Source of the DNA: a virus
DNA: 39,343 nucleotides
Strand: one strand, 5' to 3'
IMG/VR virus record: IMGVR_UViG_3300025138_000106
Location: 1 to 39,343 of that record
A program made the position numbers and the translations under genes. Positions 24,031 through 32,123 of this stretch are shown piece by piece. Position 1 is the first letter of the stretch, and every line of letters begins with the position of its first letter. A model generated the notes under the pieces. The model was not told where the DNA came from, did no database searches, and was given only the letters and a program-made list of their open reading frames with translations.

Positions 24031-26856
24031 TTATTGAATTTCTCGTTCTGCTTCAGCTATACCAGCTCCTACTTTTTCACCCTCCATTACTATTGTGAGA
24101 TCTTTAGCTAAGATTTGTTGGTTAATTGATATAAGTTTACTTATTCCAGATAATAAAGCTGAATTATCATTTCCACTATTAGAATCATTATTTGTTTTTT
24201 CACCCCTTTTAGCCATAGCATCTGCTGCTCCAGGTGCTGCTATAAAATCATCATTTTTAGAAAGTTCAAATATTCCTCCTTCTTTAGGTGATACCTGTGT
24301 TCTACCGTCAGCAGTGCCCATCATATCCCCTGCTGGTTTTTTAAATTTTGAATATAAAGCCATACCTCCAGCTACGGCGGCAGCAGCTGCAGCAACTGCT
24401 AATACCGGACCTATAATAGGTATCTTAGCAATAGATATAGCAGCATTAATAGCAAGTTTACCTACACTTAATAAGAAATTAGCAGCAGCTTTAGCAAAGT
24501 TTTTCATTTCTATTAACCCTTCTTGAATTTTTTTCTTATTAAATAAATTTTGGAGTATGTTTTTAGCTCCTAATAACCCATTATATACTAATGTTGCCGC
24601 ATTTATTGCTTGATCTTTTATGAATATTAAACCTTTTAAAACAAGGTTTTCTTTATTAAATCCTAAACCAATAGCTGTAAGATTATTATTAACAAGTTCA
24701 GCTGCTTGTATTGCTAAAGTTTTTGCTAGTACTGCACCTTTTGCTATAATTCCTTCTCGGGTAAATTGAAGATAAATAAGCTCATAAGCATTTTTAAGTT
24801 TTGCTTGAACATTTTCTTTAAAATATTCTAGTACTAATGCTTTTCTATAGCCTAATTCGTATTTAATATTTGCAAGATTAAGTTTACCAAATTTATCCAT
24901 TACACCTTGAGTAATACTAATACTTTTAAATAATAAATAAATACTACCTAAAACTTTAAAAAGACCACTATATTGTTTTACAAGTTTAGCTGTACCTGAT
25001 ACAGCATCTGCAATAAAGCTTACAATAGGCATAATAGCTGTTCCTATATCAACAAATATTGTTTTTAATTGTTCTACCGATGCTGCAAACCTTTCTTGGA
25101 CTGATTCTGATTCATATTGGGCTCCTAACCTTTCATCTCCTAATGCTTTAGCTGCTTCTTCAGCAGACATAGTTTGTCTTAATGTAGCATATTTTTTCTT
25201 GGCTGCATCATTATCAGCCATTCCTATTTTTTGTAAAGCTTCTCTTTCTATTAAACTTTTAGATAATTGTTCTCGTGTTAATCCTGCTGCCTTAGCAAGG
25301 GCTTCTTGCTGGATAACATTCATTTTTTCAAAATCAGCTGCTGATCCTACTTCTTTAGCTACTTCAGCTGCCGCACCTGCAATATCTCCCTTTAAAGCTA
25401 ATTGTCTTGCAGATTCTAAATTCAATTGTTTACCTGTAAGTAACTCTGCTTCTAATTCTGATTGGATTGAACCCTCAAAGTCTAATAAACTACTAGATAT
25501 ACTTTCCATTTCAGCAAAAGATAAAGCTAATTTTTTAGATGTCATTAAAGTTCTAGTTAAAGCTAGAGGTTGGTTTCTTAATGTTATTAATGTTGCTTTA
25601 CTTACTTTACTAATGTCTTCTAACATTTGTTTTTCACTAAATGTAGTGCCATTTAATGCATTCATAGCAACAAGTTCACCTTGCATAAGAGCTACATTGT
25701 TTTCTAACTCTGTACCTTGAGAACCTGTCAGTTTAGATATTTCAGCTATAGTTCCAGATGTAAATCCTGCTTGTTTAGTTAAAGCTGTAAAAGACTCTAA
25801 CATTTGGTTACTAAAATTAGTAGCCCCTCCAAATTCTTGATTTAATGAATTAAAAGATTCATTTAAGTTTTTAGAATTAACTTGTAAATGATCTGAATCT
25901 ATTGCTACTTGATTAAATTGTTCTTGAAATTTTAGTGATTCTTTATAACTTACACCTATATTTTTTGCTAATTGTCCAGTTAATCTATCTACTGACATCA
26001 TAGCTGATACAAGAAAGGTAAAGGCTCCTTGTATAAGATTAGCTGATGATAAAACCCCTTTTAAATTACCTGCTACACCCTTTAATGTATCTTTTAAAAC
26101 ACTAGATTCACCCTTTGTTTTTATGAAATTTTTTCTAGCTCCATCAATAGCATCAGCTATTCCTAGTGCAGGGATTCCTACTTTTTGTAAAGCTTTATCT
26201 AACCCTTTAGCTAATTGACCCCCAAAACCTATTTTTTTATTAAATTCATCTTCTAAATCAATTCTATCTTCAATTTTATCTAGTACATCTTTTTGAATAT
26301 TATTTTCGTCTCTTAAAATACCAAGGGCAGATCTAGCTTTTGCTCTATCCTCTGCCTTCATTCGGCCTATCTTTAAACCATCCTTTTGTTGTACTTTTCC
26401 ATCTTGGGTTCTAATACCCATTTGCTGCAATAAAGCAGCAGCACTATCTTTAGCTAATCTTGAAGAAGCTCTAGCTCTTTCTTGGATTGCTTTTAATTGT
26501 TTTTTAGATAAATTACCTATATCTTCTTCTTCATTTGCTAGTTTTTGGGCTTCTTTAATAAGGCCCTTCATCCCTTTTTCTAAATCTTTTGTAGCATTTA
26601 TTCCTTTAGGATTAATTTCACTAACTACAGCTTTTAAGGTTTTTTCTAAATCATCAAAAGAAGAGTTTACTCTTCTAACCTGGGATTCAACTCCGTCTAA
26701 ACCTACTTCTAATTGTTGGATTGTATCATTAACATCCTTTATTTTATTAGGATCTATCCCCCTAAAAGGATTTTTCTTTCCTAATTGGTTGTAATTTTTT
26801 TGGATTTGATCCAAAAGATCTTTTATTTCCTGTAGTTTTTTAGGATCTGCGGCCAT
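24031..26856 (-). CDS. Tail tape measure protein (gp29-like role)
   Basis: Sets tail length and is ejected ahead of the DNA. 941 residues; T4 gp29 is about 590, so the tail may be longer than that of T4. The N-terminal 260 residues are charged and coiled-coil-like (LQEIKDLLDQIQKNYNQLGK, VESQVRRVNSSFDDLEKTL). The middle has Ala-rich helices with hydrophobic stretches. Near residues 825-855 lies a very hydrophobic segment (IAKIPIIGPVLAVAAAAAAV) fit to cross a membrane. It is followed by a Gly/Asp-rich segment (GGIFELSKNDDFIAAPGAAD) common in tape measure C-termini. Its position directly after the tail chaperone gene pair is the standard order in tailed phages. Confidence 0.88.
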   Translation of the reverse strand: MAADPKKLQEIKDLLDQIQKNYNQLGKKNPFRGIDPNKIKDVNDTIQQLEVGLDGVESQVRRVNSSFDDLEKTLKAVVSEINPKGINATKDLEKGMKGLIKEAQKLANEEEDIGNLSKKQLKAIQERARASSRLAKDSAAALLQQMGIRTQDGKVQQKDGLKIGRMKAEDRAKARSALGILRDENNIQKDVLDKIEDRIDLEDEFNKKIGFGGQLAKGLDKALQKVGIPALGIADAIDGARKNFIKTKGESSVLKDTLKGVAGNLKGVLSSANLIQGAFTFLVSAMMSVDRLTGQLAKNIGVSYKESLKFQEQFNQVAIDSDHLQVNSKNLNESFNSLNQEFGGATNFSNQMLESFTALTKQAGFTSGTIAEISKLTGSQGTELENNVALMQGELVAMNALNGTTFSEKQMLEDISKVSKATLITLRNQPLALTRTLMTSKKLALSFAEMESISSSLLDFEGSIQSELEAELLTGKQLNLESARQLALKGDIAGAAAEVAKEVGSAADFEKMNVIQQEALAKAAGLTREQLSKSLIEREALQKIGMADNDAAKKKYATLRQTMSAEEAAKALGDERLGAQYESESVQERFAASVEQLKTIFVDIGTAIMPIVSFIADAVSGTAKLVKQYSGLFKVLGSIYLLFKSISITQGVMDKFGKLNLANIKYELGYRKALVLEYFKENVQAKLKNAYELIYLQFTREGIIAKGAVLAKTLAIQAAELVNNNLTAIGLGFNKENLVLKGLIFIKDQAINAATLVYNGLLGAKNILQNLFNKKKIQEGLIEMKNFAKAAANFLLSVGKLAINAAISIAKIPIIGPVLAVAAAAAAVAGGMALYSKFKKPAGDMMGTADGRTQVSPKEGGIFELSKNDDFIAAPGAADAMAKRGEKTNNDSNSGNDNSALLSGISKLISINQQILAKDLTIVMEGEKVGAGIAEAEREIQ

Positions 26857-26871
26857 TTAAGTTGGTTTGTT

Positions 26872-26879
26872 ATAAATAT
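26872..26879 (-). promoter_or_regulatory. Late-type ATATTTAT element before tape measure gene
   Basis: The coding strand reads AATATTTATAAC, 16 bases before the ATG, in the 35-base gap after the chaperone extension. Confidence 0.5.
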
Positions 26880-26891
26880 TAAAAAAATTAA

Positions 26892-27236
26892 CTATTTATA
26901 ACTACTTTTACCCTTAAAGGGGTTTGATGTTGGTGATGTTTTATTTTGGGTTGATTTTGAAGCTTGAGCAAATGCTGGGGTGTTGACAGTACCATCAGAA
27001 TTTATAAGATTAGTTTCACCTTGGCCTTTATTTGCTTTATCATATTCTTTCTTTTCATCATCATAGTGTTTTTTAATTTCTGAAAAAGTATATTTTCTTA
27101 ACCATAAAGGCATGTTGTAGATAGTATGAAAATCATATCCACCTTTTCCATGAAATACTATTTGGTGTATTTGGTTAAATACAGAAAGTCTAACTTGTGA
27201 GGCTATCTGAGTAGTCAGGCCAAAAAAAGTTAAGTC
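26892..27236 (-). CDS. Frameshift extension of the tail assembly chaperone
   Basis: The open frame runs without a stop from 27236 to the TAG at 26892-26894 and overlaps the 3' end of the 27190-27933 gene by 47 bases. The only ATG is at 27111-27113 (73 residues: MPLWLRKYTFSEIKKHYDDE...). No ATG, GTG or TTG occurs in frame before it. Yet the 36 residues upstream, including VFNQIHQIVFHGKGGYDFHT then IYN, look coding and run smoothly into MPLWLRKYTF. This fits a product made only by frameshifting from the upstream gene at the T7 run, giving a protein of about 346 residues. The C-terminal part is charged, then Ser/Thr/Asn-rich. Analogous G/GT-type chaperones load the tape measure protein, which is the very next gene. 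A separately started 73-residue protein is the alternative. Confidence 0.65.
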   Translation of the reverse strand, partial: DLTFFGLTTQIASQVRLSVFNQIHQIVFHGKGGYDFHTIYNMPLWLRKYTFSEIKKHYDDEKKEYDKANKGQGETNLINSDGTVNTPAFAQASKSTQNKTSPTSNPFKGKSSYK

Positions 27237-27933
27237 CTATAGGGACTCTCACCTCCTCTCCATCATCCATCATATAGTTTAAATCTACATCTGGTTGGTT
27301 TTGATTTATATATTCTCTTAGGGCTCTAGAATCTCTTGCTAATAAGTAATTATCGACAAATTCTCTTATTGTTTTTGAATCAGTTTCTCCTTCAACTGAT
27401 GTTATTAAATGTTTTAATCTAGTAGTAAGATCAGGAGAAGCATTTTTATTCATTTTTTTAAGACCTGCTAATTCTTTTTCTATTTTAGTATCATCATGGC
27501 CTGTTAAAATCTTAAATGTAATGTTAGTTCCACTATGAGGTAACTTAAAACTAAATTCATTTTTACTTTCTGTTATTAAAGAAGTATCAAATTCTTTATT
27601 ATCTAATTCAGATAAATCAATAGTTTCTTCTTCTCCATTATATTCAAATTTGTAATCTTTACCATACCCCAAAATACGAGTTGCTATTAAAACAGCATTT
27701 TTATCTCCTATTATTAAATCTTTTGGGTTTATCTTTGACACTATTACAGATTCTAGTAATTTATCTAGAACTGTTCCTTTTTGAATATATCCTTGGTTTG
27801 TTAGTATATCTTCTTCTTTAGCAGTCATATATTTTATTTCTATTTTACCGCTTGAAAGTGGACTGTCTTTTGGGTATACTAAACCCTTTGATGGTAATTC
27901 TACTTCTTCTGAAGGGAATTTAAATTCTGCCAT
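27190..27933 (-). CDS. Tail assembly chaperone / baseplate gp26-like protein, frame-0 product
   Basis: 247 residues: FKFPSEEVELPSKGLVYPKD, KIEIKYMTAKEEDILTNQGY, LDKLLESVI and NAVLIATRILGYGKDYKFEY at the N-terminus, then a helical region (LTTRLKHLITSVEGE, IREFVDNYLLARDSRALREY). The LPSKGLVYP...MTAKEEDIL pattern is that of T4-like proteins often labelled baseplate hub gp26. Its position between tail tube and tape measure genes is where tailed phages keep the tail chaperone with its frameshifted longer form. The end of the gene holds a run of seven T that could shift ribosomes into the downstream frame. A terminator precedes it and a GTATTTAT element lies 36 bases before its ATG, so it starts a new transcription unit. 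Confidence 0.75.
   Translation of the reverse strand: MAEFKFPSEEVELPSKGLVYPKDSPLSSGKIEIKYMTAKEEDILTNQGYIQKGTVLDKLLESVIVSKINPKDLIIGDKNAVLIATRILGYGKDYKFEYNGEEETIDLSELDNKEFDTSLITESKNEFSFKLPHSGTNITFKILTGHDDTKIEKELAGLKKMNKNASPDLTTRLKHLITSVEGETDSKTIREFVDNYLLARDSRALREYINQNQPDVDLNYMMDDGEEVRVPIGLNFFWPDYSDSLTS
27222..27228 (-). promoter_or_regulatory. Candidate slippery site, seven T, for +1 (or -2) frameshift
   Basis: In the coding strand, AAC TTT TTT TGG CCT is frame 0, reading N-F-F-W-P. Slipping forward one base on the T run gives TTT TTT GGC CTG, reading F-F-G-L and entering the 26892-27236 frame. The run lies inside the window (27193-27236) where both frames are open. Slippage could be ribosomal, or could arise in RNA polymerase on the T tract. 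Confidence 0.6.
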
Positions 27934-27968
27934 AATCTTTTATTTGTTGATAACTTATTTTATTTGTA

Positions 27969-27976
27969 ATAAATAC
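27969..27976 (-). promoter_or_regulatory. Late-type element, variant GTATTTAT, before tail chaperone gene
   Basis: The coding strand reads GGTATTTATTAC, one base off the ATATTTAT core, 36 bases before the ATG and immediately after the terminator of the tube gene. A terminator followed at once by this element supports a promoter role. Confidence 0.45.
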
Positions 27977-27982
27977 CAATAT

Positions 27983-28012
27983 AAAAAAGGAGCTTGACAT
28001 AGCCAAGCTCCT
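27983..28012 (-). terminator. Rho-independent terminator after tail tube gene
   Basis: The coding strand has a perfect 9-bp stem AGGAGCTTG / CAAGCTCCT (28012-28004 and 27996-27988) with a 7-base loop, followed by six T (the last stem base and five more). It sits 24 bases after the tube stop codon. Confidence 0.92.
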
Positions 28013-28035
28013 CTCTAGAAATATTAATTTTTTTA

Positions 28036-28524
28036 TTAGAAATTTAATACACAGTAATCTGGTTGTACTGTTAATGAAATTTCTTTTGCTTCATTTTCAG
28101 TATCCCAATTATAATCACCAAATGTTGCTTCTGTAATTAATGCACCTTTGATTACCCATTCTGAAACTATATCTCCTACAGGTCCTAAAATATTTACTGT
28201 AAGATCTTTTTTATAAAAATCAGAATAACCATCTCTACCTGTTACAGATTCGTGATGTAGTCTTACCCACTCCATTACTGCTTGAGCTCCTGATGGTGTA
28301 ATCGGATCAAATAATGTCATTGATATTGGTCCCCAAGTGGTTTTACCTTTAACAAATCTTTGAACATTAATGTGGTTTAAAGCTACTGTACCTTGGGCTA
28401 CATTTACTGCTGCAACTCCTTTAATAATGAAGCTTGGTATACCATCCATATAAAGGATGAATCGGTTCGCTTGTTTGGGTTCAAACGCGGTGAAAAATAT
28501 TTCGTTGGGATCTAATACTGCCAT
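28036..28524 (-). CDS. 19: Tail tube protein (gp19-like)
   Basis: Hexamers stack to form the inner tube through which DNA leaves. 162 residues, nearly the T4 gp19 length of 163. Family-like features are the start (FFTAFEPKQANRFILYMDGI), the beta-rich core (VKGKTTWGPISMTLFDPITP, QAVMEWVRLHHESVTGRDGY) and the end (WVIKGALITEATFGDYNW, EAKEISLTVQPDYCVL). The acidic-aromatic GDYNWDTE before the final strand is typical. It is placed directly after the sheath gene, as in T4 (18-19). It ends in a strong terminator and has its own ATATTTAT element, fitting a protein needed in many copies. Confidence 0.92.
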   Translation of the reverse strand: MAVLDPNEIFFTAFEPKQANRFILYMDGIPSFIIKGVAAVNVAQGTVALNHINVQRFVKGKTTWGPISMTLFDPITPSGAQAVMEWVRLHHESVTGRDGYSDFYKKDLTVNILGPVGDIVSEWVIKGALITEATFGDYNWDTENEAKEISLTVQPDYCVLNF

Positions 28525-28546
28525 TTTTTATTGTTTATTTTCAATT

Positions 28547-28554
28547 ATAAATAT
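28547..28554 (-). promoter_or_regulatory. Late-type ATATTTAT element before tail tube gene
   Basis: The coding strand reads GATATTTATAATTG, 23 bases before the ATG, in a 45-base gap after the sheath gene. The spacing matches the element before the sheath gene. Confidence 0.5.
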
Positions 28555-28569
28555 CTAATTCTTTGGTTT

Positions 28570-30309
28570 TTATGATGGGAAAGTAGCCCCTGTTGGTAAA
28601 ACATTAAAATCTAAGTAAATAAATTCTGCTGTTTTAGTTGGTTGTAAATAAATTTGACCTACTAATTGATTTCTATCGATAGTATCTGGTGTATTATTAC
28701 TCTCATCCATTACTACTTGGTAAGCAAATAAACCTTGTCTTTGTTGTACACTTGCTAAGTATGGGTTAACTTGGCTTAAGAAGTTATTTCTTGTAGCTAT
28801 AGTGTTTTGCTCAAATACTAAGTTGTCTGCAATTTGTGAAATAAATCCTTTAAGAGCAATTAACAACCTTCTAACATTTACCCTATCTAAAGCACTTGCT
28901 TTTTTCTGAAGTGTTTTCTGACCAAATACTACTACACCTGTGTTAGGGAAGGTAGCAATTGGATTAACATTACCTGTATATAATGTATCTCTATTTCCAT
29001 TAGTTAATTTTCTTTCTGCTCTAATCACTGTACTTAACCCACCTCTATTTAAACCTGCAGGTGCAAACCATGCTGCACTAGAAGCATCAGTAAAGGCATA
29101 AACAGCTGGAATAAGTGTTGATGCTGGAACCCAACATTGGTTTCCTAAATCAGGGCAAATTGTTTGAACCCAAGGCCAATAAGTAGCCGCATATGAAGAA
29201 TCAATTCCACTTGCTTCTGTTGTTACATCACCAATATTTTTAGAATAAGCTACCATATCAACTACTGCAATAGCATCTCCTCTTTCTTGACAATTATCAA
29301 TTACTGTTGTTACTGTTGAAGAATAATCATCTTTATAGATACCTGGAACAGATAAAACATTATATTGAAATTCATCTACATTTGCTAATAAATTAAGTGC
29401 TGTGGTATAATTAGCAGCTACAACTCCTTGAGTATTTGCAGCAGTTCCTGTACCACCATTAATAGTATTATAAAAATTAGCTTCTATTCCATCAAATGGT
29501 GTTCCCGTTGCTCCTCCAAATGAACCTGAACCCACTACTGGGACAGAAGATGTAAGTGCTGTTTTTGCAGTTCCATTATTATCAAAATAATTTAATGCAG
29601 GTGTATCTACAGATGATACTCTTACTAATTGGCTTCTGTTTGGATAAGATCCAGTTATTTGAAGATAATAAGTAGAACCATCACTCTGTACTGTTTGGGT
29701 TTGATCTCCAATTACTTTTGATACAAAATTATCTGAATTTGGATCCATAGAAACATCAGTATATTGTTCTAATACTGTTTTTCTAGTAATAGTATCATCT
29801 CCTCTTCTAATAAGAAGACTAAAAGTACCTGATCCTGAATTTACTCCTGTAACTTCCCATCTTAAATTATTTTTAGTACCATTTGATAAGGTGTTATTAA
29901 CACCTTCAGATCCAGTACTATTTGTTATTGTTCCTACATCTAATGTTTCTAATTTAAATGCTGATACAGAATCACCATTTACAATTCCATCTGTTCCACC
30001 ACTTTCGGCGCTTGCTCCAGTAAATGAACCACTTGCAACTCTAGTCACTAGAAGTGAATCTCCTCCTTGTTGGAAGAAATTATAAGCAGCTAATGAAGTG
30101 AAGTAAGTATATTCAAGACTTCCACTTTCTACAATAGCTCCAAATTTATTTTTATAGTCACTATATGAAGTAACTATTGTTGGAATGTTTACTGGGCCTT
30201 TTACTGTAGGGCCTGCTATAGCTGCACCCGCTGGTATAGGGGTTGATGCTATAAATGATTGGTCGTTTTCTCTAGCTAATACACCGGGAGATAATAATAC
30301 TTCTGCCAT
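28570..30309 (-). CDS. 18: Tail sheath protein (gp18-like)
   Basis: Forms the contractile outer sheath. 579 residues, against 659 in T4. The start LLSPGVLARENDQSFIASTP is the classic sheath N-terminus. The C-terminal third holds the conserved core: NPIATFPNTGVVVFGQKTLQ, RVNVRRLLIALKGFISQIAD, LVFEQNTIATRNNFLSQVNP and YQVVMDESNNTPDTIDRNQL, ending with KTAEFIYLDFNVLPTGATF. The middle region (about 95-290) is Ser/Gly/Thr-rich and variable, as expected for the outward-facing domain. It is followed by the tube gene in T4 order. This is one of the firmest calls in the window and establishes a contractile tail. Confidence 0.96.
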   Translation of the reverse strand: MAEVLLSPGVLARENDQSFIASTPIPAGAAIAGPTVKGPVNIPTIVTSYSDYKNKFGAIVESGSLEYTYFTSLAAYNFFQQGGDSLLVTRVASGSFTGASAESGGTDGIVNGDSVSAFKLETLDVGTITNSTGSEGVNNTLSNGTKNNLRWEVTGVNSGSGTFSLLIRRGDDTITRKTVLEQYTDVSMDPNSDNFVSKVIGDQTQTVQSDGSTYYLQITGSYPNRSQLVRVSSVDTPALNYFDNNGTAKTALTSSVPVVGSGSFGGATGTPFDGIEANFYNTINGGTGTAANTQGVVAANYTTALNLLANVDEFQYNVLSVPGIYKDDYSSTVTTVIDNCQERGDAIAVVDMVAYSKNIGDVTTEASGIDSSYAATYWPWVQTICPDLGNQCWVPASTLIPAVYAFTDASSAAWFAPAGLNRGGLSTVIRAERKLTNGNRDTLYTGNVNPIATFPNTGVVVFGQKTLQKKASALDRVNVRRLLIALKGFISQIADNLVFEQNTIATRNNFLSQVNPYLASVQQRQGLFAYQVVMDESNNTPDTIDRNQLVGQIYLQPTKTAEFIYLDFNVLPTGATFPS

Positions 30310-30331
30310 TGGTTACAAATTAATTTTGTTT

Positions 30332-30339
30332 ATAAATAT
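30332..30339 (-). promoter_or_regulatory. Late-type ATATTTAT element before tail sheath gene
   Basis: The coding strand reads TAATATTTATAAAC, 23 bases before the sheath ATG. Confidence 0.5.
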
Positions 30340-30362
30340 TATAAAAATTGTTAAAAATACAT

Positions 30363-30611
30363 TTAATGTTTTATAAACTCACCATTTTCTAAATTTACCG
30401 TTCCTACACCGTATTTTTCTTCAAGTGTTTTAGATAATTCAAATTGTTGAGTTTCTAAAGATTTAATATTATCTTTAATATTTTTTCTTTGTTGGTCTAG
30501 TAATTCTTTTTGGTACTCAATTTGACCTAATTGAATTACAAAGTTTTGTTGTTGTTGTTGAAACGAAGATAATGTATTTAATTCTTCTTCTGATAAAACT
30601 ATTTTTTCCAT
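30363..30611 (-). CDS. Small coiled-coil protein before tail sheath gene
   Basis: 82 residues, no recognised family. Almost the whole protein is one predicted amphipathic helix: LSEEELNTLSSFQQQQQNFV, then QLGQIEYQKELLDQQRKNIK and SLETQQFELSKTLEEKYGVG, with a short NLENGEFIKH tail. Heptad spacing of Leu/Ile/Phe suggests a dimeric or trimeric coiled coil. It has its own ATATTTAT element and sits between the gp15-like and sheath genes. A tail-assembly or tail-completion helper is possible. The short tail could also be a phage peptide that binds another protein, but nothing in the sequence decides this. Confidence 0.75.
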   Translation of the reverse strand: MEKIVLSEEELNTLSSFQQQQQNFVIQLGQIEYQKELLDQQRKNIKDNIKSLETQQFELSKTLEEKYGVGTVNLENGEFIKH

Positions 30612-30632
30612 GTTATTTACTTTTTTATAGTT

Positions 30633-30640
30633 ATAAATAT
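30633..30640 (-). promoter_or_regulatory. Late-type ATATTTAT element before coiled-coil protein gene
   Basis: The coding strand reads TAATATTTATAAC, 22 bases before the ATG, in a 52-base gap. Confidence 0.5.
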
Positions 30641-30663
30641 TATATTTTTATTGAAAGATACAT

Positions 30664-31566
30664 TTATTTTGTAGGAGAATCAAATAAATTTGAAACAGTT
30701 TCCATAGGAAAAATTACTTTTGATTTAGAGTTTAGTTTTTTAATAGCTTTTATATCCTTTTGTATAACATCAGGTACTATATACCCATACATTTTTATAT
30801 CAAATGTACCTCTTACTAATCTTTCTTGGCTTTGTTGTAATTCTGTAACTGTAGTAAAATTATCTATTCGAGCCCTAAATTTAAATCTTTCGGGATTACC
30901 CCAGTATGAATCAGAAGCATAGTTTATTGCCTCAATAACTTTATTTAATTGTTCTACATAGTATGTTTGTATTATACAACTATAAGTTAAATTAACATAA
31001 TCTGGTACTACATTAGCTATAAATTGTTTTGTAGGAATTCTATTATTTAATAATTTAAAATTACTATAAATTTCTTTTTGATTATATGCTTTTTGCCAAA
31101 AGGTATATAAATTAGGTTCGTTTGCATCTAATTTTCTTGATAATGCTCTATTTTTTTCTAAAGAATTTCTTTTAAACATTATTATGGGATTCATTATAGC
31201 ACCTTTTTTATCTCTATAATAAGCATCTTTTTGGATTGATTTCCATCTTTCGGGAGATCCATATATTATAGGAACTGCTATTCTTTCTCCATTTTGTATT
31301 ACTGTAGGTTTAATAACATTCTGAAAATAATACATTATAGATTCATCTATATCTTGTATCCCAATTGAAAAAGGTTTAACCGTATCCCCTTTAAAGGACA
31401 TCTTAGTAGACCTATTAAAATCTATATTTGCTTCATTTATTGGTGGTGTTTGGGGTCCTGGAGTAGCATTATTAGGATTACCCATATGAATATCCTGAGC
31501 ATTTTGTAAGTCCTCAGATATTTTTCTTTGTGTTTTAGGAACGGGTTTTTTATATTTTTTATCCAT
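30664..31566 (-). CDS. 15: Tail terminator / sheath stabiliser (gp15-like)
   Basis: 300 residues, against 272 for T4 gp15, which caps the tail and links it to the neck. After a flexible, basic N-terminus (MDKKYKKPVPKTQRKISEDL), the core reads IDESIMYYFQNVIKPTVIQN, RIAVPIIYGSPERWKSIQKD, YYRDKKGAIMNPIIMFKRNS, then YVNLTYSCIIQTYYVEQLNK and TVTELQQSQERLVRGTFDIK. The VPIIYGSPERW...RDK.G...NP motif is typical of T4-like gp15. The start overlaps the end of the gp14-like gene, and the preceding two genes are gp13- and gp14-like, so the neck order of T4 (13-14-15) is kept. Confidence 0.82.
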   Translation of the reverse strand: MDKKYKKPVPKTQRKISEDLQNAQDIHMGNPNNATPGPQTPPINEANIDFNRSTKMSFKGDTVKPFSIGIQDIDESIMYYFQNVIKPTVIQNGERIAVPIIYGSPERWKSIQKDAYYRDKKGAIMNPIIMFKRNSLEKNRALSRKLDANEPNLYTFWQKAYNQKEIYSNFKLLNNRIPTKQFIANVVPDYVNLTYSCIIQTYYVEQLNKVIEAINYASDSYWGNPERFKFRARIDNFTTVTELQQSQERLVRGTFDIKMYGYIVPDVIQKDIKAIKKLNSKSKVIFPMETVSNLFDSPTK

Positions 31567-32122
31567 TTATTCTTGCTTTTTCTAGTTGAACTTTATCCGC
31601 TGGTTGATAATGTGTTTTACATATAATAGATAAATCACTACCAAAATTTTCTAATCCTGGGTTAATGGGATTTTCATCATAATTATAATCTGGATCTTTA
31701 CCTACAAAATATTGATTACTTATTATATCATCTACTTCATAATAGCCTCCATAGTAAAATATTATATCTCCTACTTCAGGTACTAAATCAGCTCCAAAAT
31801 AATCTCCTTGATCAAAATTTTCATTAAAGTCTAAATTTCTTTCTAGTAAATCATCCCTCAAAAATTTAAAATCGACATTTCTATAATACTGTACACCAAA
31901 TTCATCATCTGGGTATTCTTGGGGTTGTCTTTCAATTAAACAGCTTAATATAACTCCAGTATAATAATATTTTGCCCCTGAAGATTCACCATATAAGTTT
32001 ACTTTTGTTTCATCTAATTTAAATTTATAATAAACACATTCTTGAGAAACAATATTACCTATTAATTCTCTATTTACATGTCTAAATAAACTTATATCTC
32101 TTGCTGCTCCGTATAAAGCCAT
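31559..32122 (-). CDS. 14: Neck protein (gp14-like)
   Basis: Head-completion or neck protein needed to join head and tail. 187 residues, shorter than T4 gp14 (256). The start (YGAARDISLFRHVNRELIGN) and the following strand (QECVYYKFKLDETKVNLYGE) resemble gp14 relatives. The acidic, Tyr-rich C-terminal half (EVGDIIFYYGGYYEVDDIIS, DPDYNYDENPINPG) is probably exposed. It begins right after the gp13-like gene and overlaps the gp15-like gene by eight bases. The name leans on both sequence pattern and 13-14-15 order, not on a firm match. Confidence 0.75.
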   Translation of the reverse strand: MALYGAARDISLFRHVNRELIGNIVSQECVYYKFKLDETKVNLYGESSGAKYYYTGVILSCLIERQPQEYPDDEFGVQYYRNVDFKFLRDDLLERNLDFNENFDQGDYFGADLVPEVGDIIFYYGGYYEVDDIISNQYFVGKDPDYNYDENPINPGLENFGSDLSIICKTHYQPADKVQLEKARING

Positions 32123-32123
32123 A

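Noticed and set aside
24095-25720. Plus-strand open frames of 143 and 173 residues
   Set aside because: They mirror the Ala-rich tape measure gene, have no credible start context, and show no protein-like motif.
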